Positions 8,674-16,104 of a stretch of 16,529 nucleotides of DNA are shown here, in pieces. The translations under genes and the position numbers were made by a program. Positions within the stretch are counted from its first letter, which is position 1. Every line of letters starts with the position of its first letter. Origin of the DNA: Pelagophyceae sp. CCMP2097 (lineage: Eukaryota > Sar > Pelagophyceae); NCBI GenBank assembly GCA_026770575.1, contig MU657398.1:41389-57917 (forward strand), written 5' to 3'. The notes beneath the pieces were generated by a model. That model saw nothing but the letters and a program-made list of their open reading frames with translations. It had not been told where the DNA came from and ran no database searches.

Positions 8674-10682
8674 TTAATTTAGATTTAAAAAAATTATATC
8701 ATTCAAAGAGTTCGAGTTCCCTGAGTTAGTATAAACAAAAAAACACCAAGGTTTTAAAGTTTTATATTTTCCGGTCGCTCTTATAATTTCATTGACAAAT
8801 AAAGTAAATTGACCGATTTGTACAATGAGTTTATATCTAATTGCCGTTCCCGATTGTACAATGCTGCTTGATGTATGTGTATCAATTAACGGCTTAAAAC
8901 TTAAATTTGCAATTTGATTCGGATTGTACAAACTTGCTCGATTTATCAAAATCGTGTCGTATGGAGACTTCCAAATGTTGGTTTCTATATCACCAACTTT
9001 GTCTATACATAAAATTTCTGGCATAACTGTTAAAAATCAAAGCAAGTCATTCGTTTGCGCGCTCGTTAATCGCCAAATTTTTTTTAACTCATTGGGAAAT
9101 TGTTTGTCAAACCACATACAATTAGAAAATCGGAAACCATTAACACTGCTACTTACAAGTCTATAACCAGAATTTGGCTCGGTAAGTGTATAATCTCCAG
9201 ATAATTCATAACTGTTAAGGACTGTGTTCTCGAACCTCATCTCCGATGAATTGAGTTGAATGGGTGCTATTGAGAATTAAGAATCTATTAAAACCTCGGC
9301 TGCAACTGCTATATTAGTTTCAATTAAAACAGAAGAATCTACTAAATTTGTTGTCTCTGTTTAAGTATATGGGATGTAGGTCAGTGAAAAATTTGTACCT
9401 TGGAGGTTTATACCTCCATCACTTGTGTATGTCGTATTAATTGAGTTAATTGTTCTCATTGTATTGTTTATAATAATATTCGAAGTTGCCGCTGTGTATA
9501 TTAAATCTGATAAAATCGTGAATGCACCATTAAATCGTATCCTTATTTCTGGTTAAACAATAAATTTAATTGGATGTTATTTGAGACTTTATCAATAAAT
9601 ACAGACATTCCACATGATAAAGTTGATACTGTTGTGGGTGCTCTTTATTTCAATGAAGATATCACATTTGTACTAGAAAATGAAACATTTGCCCCGCCTG
9701 TGTATTTAGTATTCAATGAAGATATCACATTTGTACCAAAAATTGAAACATTTGCCCCGCCTGTGTATGTAGTGTCGTTATCAATGGGAAAATTCACATT
9801 CAATTTACCCGCAACTACACTCAATGAACTATTCAAATCAATTAATAAATTGTTTGAAACATCGCGTATTAACCAAGAGACTGCTTTAAGTTTTCTCGAA
9901 TCTGTGACAATGTTATCGGTTTCAATTTTTTTGTAAGGTATATTTGTCAGAGAAAAATTCGTCCCTGATTGAGTGATTCCCGAAGAACTTGTGTAAGTCG
10001 TATTTTGATCAGGGGGGGTAAATTACGCCGAGTTTTCCACTTGCATCAATCGCCAAAGTATCATTATAATTTAACGAGAATTGAGTTGAATTATTTAAAA
10101 CAATGGGATTATTAACTGTATAAGAAGGGCATTTAAACCATTACTTCCGTCTGAACCGTCTGAACCGTTTTTTTCTTCTGAACCGTCTATACCGTTTTTT
10201 CCGTCATTCCCATCACCTCCGCGTGGACCTGGTATTAGAGAGATTGGACCAATAGGACCTGGGACTACCGAGATTGAACCAATTGAACCTGGATTGCCTG
10301 TTAAACCACGCTCGCAAACATCGCCTGTATCCCCTTTCATGCCTGTATCCCCTTATAAGCCGGGTTTATTTCGTAAATAAACTATTTGGAGAGATAAATC
10401 CTCTTTTGAAAAAATCAAATTATCCCCAATTTCTTCAACATCAAGTATATTTGTTATAGGGATTTTTATATTCAATTCATTCTCGTTATTATTTCTTATG
10501 TTTATATTTTTATTATTAAAGATAATTGTTTTTTATAAATTCAACAGGCTCGGGAATTTTAAAGGATGTTATAGATTCATTATTTTTTCTATAACAAGAT
10601 TTTCTCCATTTATTGAAACATCTTTTATATATACAAGTTCATCAATCAAATTCGATGTTTTGAGATCATATAAAACTTCCAT
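8674..10682 (-). pseudogene. Tail-fibre / collagen-like adhesin 2
   Basis: ATG 10682 starts MEVLYDLKTSNLIDELVYIK. After frame slips near 10560 and 10520 comes NILDVEEIGDNLIF, then a collagen stretch at about 10360-10150 with GERGLTGNPGS-like Gly-X-Y triplets, VVPGPIGPISLIPGPRG and GSDGSDGSNGLN. The beta-rich stalk has TTYTSSSGITQSGTNFSLTN, followed by LKAVSWLIRDVSNNLLIDLN and two 21-residue units built on TYTGGANVS...TNVISSL. After a stop and shift near 9560, one frame runs to the end with in-frame TAAs near 9360 and 9280 and a TGA at 9039-9037: FNGAFTILSDLIYTAATSNI, then VNGFRFSNCMWFDKQF and IWKSPYDTILINRASLYNPN, ending 8674. A seven-G/C run near 10012-10018 carries one frameshift. It is a structural fibre for host attachment, about 660 codons. 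The C-terminal 190 codons are broken only by one TGA. Confidence 0.65.
9651..9776 (-). repeat. Two 63-base tandem repeats in the fibre gene
   Basis: Two direct copies start at 9651 and 9714 (both CAATGAAGATATCACATTTG). The period is 63 bases, or 21 codons, and they differ at a few positions. They encode the TGGANVS/TNVISSL fibre units. The in-phase period shows the repeats were shaped as protein. Confidence 0.8.
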
Positions 10683-10711
10683 TTAATAAAGAATTATATT
10701 TTAAATTTATT

Positions 10712-10752
10712 CAAACGAATGGAATCATCGGCACATTTACCCCATTCGTTTG
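10712..10752. promoter_or_regulatory. 11-bp hairpin upstream of fibre gene 2
   Basis: CAAACGAATGG (10712-10722) pairs perfectly with CCATTCGTTTG (10742-10752) around a 19-base loop. It lies 30 bases upstream of the fibre start at 10682. It could be a transcript-end or processing hairpin, as used by some large DNA viruses, but the role is inferred. Confidence 0.5.
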
Positions 10753-10789
10753 TACCGGATGAGTAGGTGGTTCTAAATTATAACAACTC

Positions 10790-10896
10790 AGGATTTTCAT
10801 TGTATAATTTAAGGAATTTTTCAGTGAGCGATTAAGGAGTCGTGATCAACCACCCGCGACTGTTTAGTCTGGCCTCACTACGATAATGAAAATCCT
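10790..10896. other. Nested foldback, possible structured RNA or small transposon
   Basis: Three nested stems can be drawn. AGGATTTTCATT (10790-10801) pairs with AATGAAAATCCT (10885-10896). AGTGAG (10823-10828) pairs with CTCACT (10874-10879). AGTCG (10838-10842) pairs with CGACT (10857-10861) around a 14-base loop. The inner part is much richer in G and C than its surroundings. No ORF of note covers it. It could be a non-coding RNA, a foldback element or a replication/packaging signal. It lacks tRNA arms. The rest of 10897-11076 holds nothing I can assign. Confidence 0.4.
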
Positions 10897-11076
10897 CAGA
10901 TAAATCCTTTAACTTTTTTTTAATTCTCTGAGTTTCGCCTTATATTTTATTTTAATTCTTAATATAGCAAGTATAAAAAAGCCATCTGGCAAAGGCAAAC
11001 TATACGAATATAATCATTGCGTCACAAAGGTGCTCATTCCGATTTTAATTCGCACATTTTTTTACGAGCATTTACA

Positions 11077-11185
11077 TTATTCATCGTTATCGCGTATGAT
11101 GCCACAAATTTTTCTTCTTCCAGTTTTCTCATATTGTTCCTCCAAATTAACTTTATCGTTATACTTCGTTATTAATGCGTATTAA
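11077..11185 (-). pseudogene. C-terminal remnant of an unidentified protein
   Basis: A minus-strand frame reads LITKYNDKVNLEEQYEKTGR and RKICGIIRDNDE with TAA 11079-11077. The beginning is lost in an A/T run near 11185. It would be divergent from the lipase gene starting at 11201. No family is recognised. Confidence 0.35.
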
Positions 11186-11200
11186 AAAAAAATATTCTTT

Positions 11201-12047
11201 ATGGACTATGATTTACGAAAAAAGACTGCACTTCTCTCCAAAGGAATTAATACAAACACATCCGTAAAAGGCTTAACCAAAAATAAAGAATTTAGTGACA
11301 GACGGTAGAAACTATATTGAGACGATTTAACAGGATAGGAAGTTCCGTCCCCTATTGGATTCTGCTCCCTATTGGATTCCGAATGGCCAATGAGAGGGCT
11401 TGAAAATGCAATTTGTTCAGAAAAAGCATTTTTGCACAAACCCAAGAGCTTAAAAGTGTGAAAAAGTTCAGAAGAAGGTTGGAATCCAATAGGGCATCCT
11501 GAATCCAATATGGGAAAGGACTTCCTATAAGTTTTTAGTTATGCACGGAACAAATCCTTTTAATCTTCAAGATATAATAGCAGAAGGCGCCATCCTTACA
11601 AATACTCAGTCCTCGAACCCTCGTTTTATCGAAGCGGAAAAAAATTAAAAAAGCTAAGAATTATTTAGGAACAGAAGAAAAATTATTTTTGACAGGTCAA
11701 AGTTTGGGCGCGGGGGTTACAAACTATCTCGGAAGAAAATATGACGGTATTTAGGCAGTTTATTCTTACGCACCAGGTTCAAATCCTTGGTGTGATCTGA
11801 AAGATGCTTTAAATAATAACGAAAGTAAAACACCGATTTATAACTTTACAACATATGAAGATCCTATAAGCACCGGAAGCATTATACCAAGAAAAAACGA
11901 AAGCACGGATTATGTACCCAGAAAAAAAATCTGGATGTCCATACAATCGACAATTATATCGAAAAGGATATAACAATTCCATCTGAATCACAGCGAGATT
12001 TTTTAACAATTAAACCGCCTTCAGGCTTCGAATATCGTTATGAATAA
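11201..12047 (+). pseudogene. Class-3-like lipase / alpha-beta hydrolase, interrupted by a MITE
   Basis: ATG 11201 begins MDYDLRKKTALLSKGINTNT. Two stops occur before the MITE at 11338-11525. After it the frame gives YKFLVMHGTNPFNLQDI, with the HGTNP motif near the oxyanion region, and NPRFIEAEK. After a frame change comes LFLTGQSLGAGVTNYLGRKY, whose GxSLG is the nucleophile elbow, followed by an in-frame TAG. Then come SYAPGSNPW and IYNFTTYEDPISTGS with the likely catalytic Asp, and after another shift HTIDNYIEKDITIPS with the likely catalytic His, ending GFEYRYE TAA 12045-12047. Ser, Asp and His positions are all still readable. Lipases of this type occur in virophage-like and Polinton-like elements and may act on host membranes. 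Removing the MITE and one TA restores the frame across the insertion. Confidence 0.6.
11338..11525 (+). mobile_element. MITE copy 2, complete, TA target duplication
   Basis: A 188-base element flanked by TA on both sides (11336-11337 and 11526-11527). The left end GGAAGTTCCGTCCCCTATTG is inverted at the right end as GGAAGTCCTTTCCCATATTG (read on the minus strand). The terminal repeats are about 43-45 bases with a few mismatches, and each contains TATTGGATTC twice. It is too short to code for a transposase. TA duplication is typical of elements moved by Tc1/mariner-type enzymes. It interrupts the lipase gene. Copy 1 (1990-2090) matches its left half. Confidence 0.8.
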
Positions 12048-12063
12048 ATAAATTCATTTGAAA

Positions 12064-12352
12064 TTACTCGCTCTCGGGATCCACATATTCAAAAAAAAAA
12101 AAATCGTATTTTGAGGTTCGTGTTCCCTTTGTTATCAATTCCCGCCCTTTTAAATAATAATATATAAGTTGGCGAGATGTTATAGGATTATCATCGCAAC
12201 GCACCATATCAGCGTGTGATATATAATTTTTATCTTACACAATAGTTCCATCTTTATTTTTCATTTTGATATTCCATCTTTCACGTTTTATTTTCCGTTC
12301 TTTACGAACAACGAACTTAACTTCATCATCTTTTTTTTTTTATTTCACTCAT
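12064..12352 (-). pseudogene. Small Lys-rich protein, about 95 codons, lightly damaged
   Basis: ATG 12352 opens MSEIKKK. A slip in a T/A run shifts to DDEVKFVVRKERKIKRERWN and IKMKNKDGTIV, one in-frame TAA follows, then NYISHADMVRCDDNPITSRQ, LIYYYLKGRELITKGTRTSK and a final FEYVDPESE with TAA 12066-12064. Its stop is 16 bases from the lipase stop, so the two genes converge. A 12-13 base A/T run near 12104-12116 encodes Phe residues. I do not recognise the family; the basic first half suggests nucleic-acid binding. Confidence 0.45.
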
Positions 12353-12452
12353 TCTATATATGTATGTAATGTTTATTTATACTTGATTCGACACATTCAT
12401 TTTTATTAAAAAAAATATTTAATTAGTACATGTGCCAATTTTGAGGGGAGAC

Positions 12453-12505
12453 CCTCCTGCTAATCTTTAAAAGATTTAATCAAATGAGTGGAGATATTAG
12501 GGAGG
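12453..12505. repeat. Imperfect inverted repeat near the right edge of the AT-rich block
   Basis: CCTCCTGCTAAT (12453-12464) is imperfectly inverted as ATTAGGGAGG (12496-12505), and a second palindrome AATCTTTAAAAGATT lies between. It is the last AT-rich structure before the Harbinger-type element and may be a transcription end hairpin or part of an element terminus. The rest of 12360-12530 is AT-rich with no gene seen. Confidence 0.4.
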
Positions 12506-12838
12506 TTCACTTTTTTTGAACAAGTTCCGAACTCGGAGTTCAGGCGATAGTTCAGAATTTGTTCAAAATATTTATTGGCTGTGAGGCTAACTGGCCGTGC
12601 TGTGCGCTTCTCGTGGTGAGGCTGACGTGTCCTGCAGAGAACAAAACGTCAAACGCGACGCAGAAAAAAATGAATTTGCACTCAACTGCATTTCTGAATT
12701 CGCGCTGTACCTGCGCTGTACACAGTTGCAGCTTCAGCATTTGATATTTGAACAAGAATCTGAAGCAACCGCCTTCGCCCGCCTCGCCACAGACTGGCAC
12801 AGTCGCCAGCTCGCCTGACTCCTCCAACCTCAAGTAAG

Positions 12839-14614
12839 ATGGCGCGCTCCCGGGGGCCGGTCGGCCCCGCGACCGGCCCGCGCCTCGGCGGAGGCCGCGG
12901 CACGATCGGCGCCGCCCCGCGGGGCACTGCCCCTCCCCGCGCGCCCGCTGCCACTCGCGCCCCGGGCCGGGGCGCGGGCGCCGGCGTGTGCAGCGCGACC
13001 CAGCGCATGCGCGCTACCGCCAAGGAGTGGTACAAGCGCGCGCTCGCGCAGTTCCTCGCCGTCTGCACGCTGCTGCAAGTGGTGATCTTCGACGCCGTCG
13101 AGTCGAACGACGACGACGCCTTGCTGGCGTTCTCGGCCGTCCACGACGGGTGCGCGTGGCACAACCGTTTGCACAGTACACAGCTCCTCCTCTCTTAGGC
13201 ACTGCGAGGCCTTCCGCGAGCAGAGGTCGGCCCGCTTCGCCACGCGCCGCTTAAAGAGCGTGCCGCGGCTCTCCGGCGGCAACGAAAAGTGGCGCGGCGC
13301 CGTCCTCTTTGGCTCGGCGTCGAACTACGGCAAGGACCACTCTCCGCCGGTCTCGGGCCGCGAGTTCTTCGAGATGTTCCGCTTTGACCGCGACCACGTC
13401 CCGGAGCTCCTCACCGCACTCAAGCTCGACGGCGTCTTCTGCACGTTCAAGGGCTCCGGCGTGAAGATCTCGGGCGAGGAGTGCCTGCTCATCTTCCTGA
13501 AGCGCCTCGAGTACCCGTGCCGGCTCGTCGACTTGCAGCGCATCTTCGGCCGCTCCAAGGGCTACATCTCCATGTGCTTCAACTGGATGCTCGACCACCT
13601 CTACAAGAACTTCGCCGTCAAGATCGTGAACAACATCGACTGGACGCGCCTGAAGGGCCCGGTCCTCCGCCGCTTTGCGGCGGCGTTCACGGCCTTCGGA
13701 TGCCCCATCGCCTTTTTGTTCGCGCTCATCGACGGCACGTTCCGGTTCACGTGCCGGCCCGGTGGCCGCAACTCGCGCCAGAAGGCCATGTATAGCGGCC
13801 ACAAACGTGGGCACGGCTTCAACTACCAGGGCGTGACCACCCCAGGCGGGATGATCATCCAGTGCTGGGGCCCCTGTGCGGGGCGTCGGCACGACATGTG
13901 GATGCTGCGCGCGTCGCGCCTCCTCCCCGAGACGCTGCGCTTCGCGAAGTACCTCGGGCGGCAGTTCCTCCTCTTCGGTGACATGGGCTACCCGCGCACG
14001 TGGCCGCTCTTCGTGAGTCTCCTTCTCACAAACCCCCCACGCCCGGCCCCCGAGACGCGCGGCCCCTTGGCCGTCGGTGCACCCTCCCCGCCCGCCTTTG
14101 GGCGCGCGGGCCGGTGGCGCAGACGACGGGGAAGGGTGCACGGGACCGCGGGCCGCCGCCGACAAAGGCCAAAACACAAAACCCGCCGCCCGGCCCCTGA
14201 GACGCGCGGCCCCTTGGCCACCCGCCCCTCGCTGGCGCCCGGGGCGTTTGGGTTTTGGGTTTTGGGGAGACCGTGACGTTTGAAGCCTCGTCGTCTTCAT
14301 CGGACGCGTTTTACCCAACCATACTTTTGTAGGCGCCGTTCAAGGACGTCGTGCTCTCTCCGGCACAGCACATCTTCAACGCGCAGATGCAGCTGGTCCG
14401 CCTGCCCGTCGAGTGGGGCTTCGGCAAGGTCCTCCAGAACTTCGCCTTCTTCGACTTTAAAAAGGGCGTCAAGATCGGCCAAGGCCAAGCCGGCAAGCTC
14501 TTCCAGGTCGGGTGCTTCCTCACGAACTGCCACTCTTGCTTCTACGGCAACCAGACGCCCAGGTATTTCGGCGTCGAGACGCCGTCCCTCAAGGAATACC
14601 TCGCGAACTGCTAA
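12839..14614 (+). CDS. Harbinger-type transposase nuclease (DDE superfamily 4), two inferred introns
   Basis: ATG 12839 (AAGATGGCG context) opens a low-complexity Gly/Ala/Pro/Arg-rich N-terminus; a second in-frame ATG at 13007 (MRATAKEWYKRALAQFL) is an alternative start. With introns at 13150-13198 and 14013-14332 removed, the product is 468 residues and open throughout. A helical region with CRLVDLQRIFGRSKGYISM resembles the HTH that precedes the nuclease. The catalytic triad is visible: Asp282 in ALIDGTF, Asp365 in LFGDMGYP, Glu402 in RLPVEWGFG. Between them are YSGHKRGHGFNYQG and GPCAGRRHDMWML, both typical of this family. The enzyme would cut and join the transposon ends in the nucleus together with its Myb-like partner. 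All three acidic residues are present and no stop interrupts the spliced frame, so it may still be functional. Confidence 0.75.
13150..13198 (+). other. Inferred 49-base intron 1 of the transposase gene
   Basis: Donor GTGCGC at 13150 and acceptor CTCCTCCTCTCTTAG ending at 13198. Splicing joins two frames in phase 2 (GG plus G) and avoids the TAG at the acceptor. Without it the first frame stops at 13198 and the second has no start. The tiny size suits compact protist introns. Confidence 0.55.
14013..14332 (+). other. Inferred 320-base intron 2 with internal repeats
   Basis: Donor GTGAGT at 14013 follows the FGDMGYPRTWPLF exon. The acceptor TTTTGTAG ends at 14332, just before APFKDVVLSPAQ. 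The phase is 0 on both sides. The intron holds two copies of a 31-32 base GC-rich direct repeat (GAGACGCGCGGCCCCTTGGC core) at 14042-14072 and 14188-14219, spaced 147 bases. It also has a G-rich GGGTTTTGGGTTTTGGGG run near 14249. Confidence 0.65.
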
Positions 14615-14692
14615 AGAAGCATGTTTTGTTCCAACCCGAGCCTGGGAGTAGGCTTCTCCGACAGTATTTTAAGGGGCCCGAATGGGCGTTCT

Positions 14693-14900
14693 AGAGCCGC
14701 GCCGTCGTGTCGTATTTCGCCCTCCGAGTCCCTCGCGATGTGCTCTCCCTCTGGCGAGAATGCCGACCCGAGACGGGGCGGGCACGCGATCTCAGCCGTG
14801 GCCCCAGAGCCGCGCCGTCATTTCGTATTCATCCCTCGCGAGAATGCGAACCCGTGATGTGGCAGGCAGGCGATCTCACTGCCGTCGACATCAAAATCGG
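14693..14900. repeat. Two diverged ~113-base direct repeats between the convergent genes
   Basis: AGAGCCGCGCCGTC recurs at 14693 and 14806, followed in both copies by TCGTATT..., CCCTCGCGA..., GAGAATGC.. and a GGC..GCGATCTCA segment with indels. The stretch 14615-15016 otherwise holds no gene; it has a short TAT-repeat run near 14940-14955 and presumably the 3' ends of both transcripts. Confidence 0.6.
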
Positions 14901-15016
14901 CCAGCCACTCCAGAGCCAACGTGTACGACCGACGGGGATATATTATTATTATTCAAAAGAAGGGAACGTCGGCTCGTTTGGCGCCCGTGCGACGGCCGAG
15001 CAGGGCACCTTGTCGC

Positions 15017-15964
15017 TTACCCGCGCGCCTTTTGCATGTCGGCCATCAACTGCATGACGAGCGCGTTCTGCTGCAGCTGCGCCTGGCGCTCCGCGATGCC
15101 CGCGAGGCGCTCCGCGACGATGGAGTCGCGCTCGCCCGCCTCGACCGCGATGAGGGCCATGGTGCGCTCGCGCTCCATCAGCATGTCGTGCGTCTGCTTC
15201 TCGGCCTTCAGCCGGAGCTCCTCCGTGGCCGTCGCGTTCTTCTTCAACAGGTAGCCGCCCATGATGTCGGCGATGGGCGCCGGCACGTCCTCGTCGGCCT
15301 CGAGCTTGATGCTTTTGCGCTTTTTCTTCTGGACCGCGGGCGCGTCGGACGTCATGTCCAAGACGTCGTCGTCCGTGTCGTCGGCCCCGGCGTTGCCGTC
15401 GATGCCCATGTTGAAGAGGTCAAAGGCGTCGCGACCCTGCGAGTCGCGCTGTAAGCCGCGCTGGGCCTTTGGGGCGCAAACGTTCAGCGCCGTCGCGATC
15501 ACTTCGTCGCCGCACACTTCGACGACGGCCGCCGCCGCGTCGGCTTCCGTCTTCACGTCGACCGTCTTCTTCTTCTGGTTCTCCGCGTCCATCAAGAGCA
15601 GGTAGCAGTCGTGGTAGACGCGCTCCAACTCGGTCATGAAAGCCCCCTGCTCGTCGTGGTTGCCCGACTCCTTTGCCTCGTTGTCGCTCTCGTGGTGCTT
15701 CCACCAGTCGCTGAGAAACTTCTTCACGAAGCGAACGAGGCCCTGCTGGGAGGACTCCATGTTGAAGCCGGCGCGCAGGTCCTCCTGGACGAGCTTCCAC
15801 TTGTCGCCCGACTTGGGGCCGGTGAAGGGCTTGCGGTCGAGGCACGCCCGGAAGATCAGCTCCTTCACGCCCGGAGCCATGGAGTGGAACGGTATCGGCG
15901 GCGGCGCGGTGCGAGCCTTCGCCGCCGGCGCGGTGCGAGCCGTCGCCGCCTTGCTGAGAGACAT
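15017..15964 (-). CDS. Myb/SANT-like DNA-binding partner of the Harbinger transposase
   Basis: An intact frame of 315 residues runs from ATG 15964 to TAA 15017. The N-terminus is Ala/Thr/Pro-rich. Residues of about 30-110 form a tri-helix-like domain with VKELIFRACLDRKPF, DKWKLVQEDLRAGFNM and FVKKFLSDWWKHHES, where the spaced Trp residues are the Myb/SANT hallmark. A middle linker is acidic (DDTDDDVLDM) and is followed by a basic KKKRKSIKLE cluster that would serve as nuclear localisation signal. The last 80 residues, rich in Glu/Arg/Gln with LRLKAEKQTHDMLMERERTM, are predicted coiled coil for oligomerisation. In this transposon class the Myb-like protein binds the transposon ends and brings in the nuclease. 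It is encoded on the strand opposite to the nuclease, and the stops are about 400 bases apart. Confidence 0.65.
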   Translation of the reverse strand: MSLSKAATARTAPAAKARTAPPPIPFHSMAPGVKELIFRACLDRKPFTGPKSGDKWKLVQEDLRAGFNMESSQQGLVRFVKKFLSDWWKHHESDNEAKESGNHDEQGAFMTELERVYHDCYLLLMDAENQKKKTVDVKTEADAAAAVVEVCGDEVIATALNVCAPKAQRGLQRDSQGRDAFDLFNMGIDGNAGADDTDDDVLDMTSDAPAVQKKKRKSIKLEADEDVPAPIADIMGGYLLKKNATATEELRLKAEKQTHDMLMERERTMALIAVEAGERDSIVAERLAGIAERQAQLQQNALVMQLMADMQKARG

Positions 15965-16104
15965 CGTACCTAGTAAGCTTCGGTCACGGGCCCGGGCGAT
16001 ACGACACGGACTCCTCGCCAGGGCGCATGGACGGGACCCGCGGCACGCAATAAACGCCGTTCAACCCTCGTATTTTCCAATGTGCAAGGCAGTTCTGAAC
16101 AAGT

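Larger units (their letters stand above)
478..12510. mobile_element. Decayed endogenous Polinton-like virus / virophage-type element
   Basis: This is about 12 kb of AT-rich DNA between GC-rich flanks. It holds remnants of a family B polymerase, a GIY-YIG nuclease, a capsid-like protein, collagen/tail-fibre proteins, a class-3-like lipase and several small tightly packed genes. That set is known from Polinton-like viruses, virophages and related integrated elements in protists. The left end is cut inside the polymerase gene, so only the palm motif C and the C-terminal part remain. No integrase, helicase, protease or convincing packaging ATPase was recognised. No terminal inverted repeats of the virus itself were found. 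Most genes are frameshifted. A fragment of a larger giant virus remains an alternative, but the short polymerase and small gene sizes favour the smaller element. Confidence 0.65.

Noticed and set aside
10823..10879. tRNA gene
   Set aside because: The outer stem and spacing look superficially tRNA-like, but it is only 57 bases with no D arm, TpsiC arm or anticodon stem.
12682..13282. Overlapping long minus-strand frames opposite the transposase N-terminus
   Set aside because: They are Arg/Pro/Ala-rich shadows caused by high GC content. The plus-strand frame connects to conserved nuclease exons.
14248..14268. Telomere-like GGGTTTT repeats
   Set aside because: Only two to three units occur inside an intron with other GC-rich repeats; this is not a telomere array.
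13251..14318. 355-codon minus-strand open frame
   Set aside because: It is a GC-rich antisense shadow of the Harbinger nuclease; its translation is low-complexity Ala/Arg/Glu without domain sense.
14682..15454. Plus-strand frames of 177-190 codons opposite the Myb-like gene
   Set aside because: They are antisense to an intact 315-residue protein with clear domains, and their own translations are low complexity.
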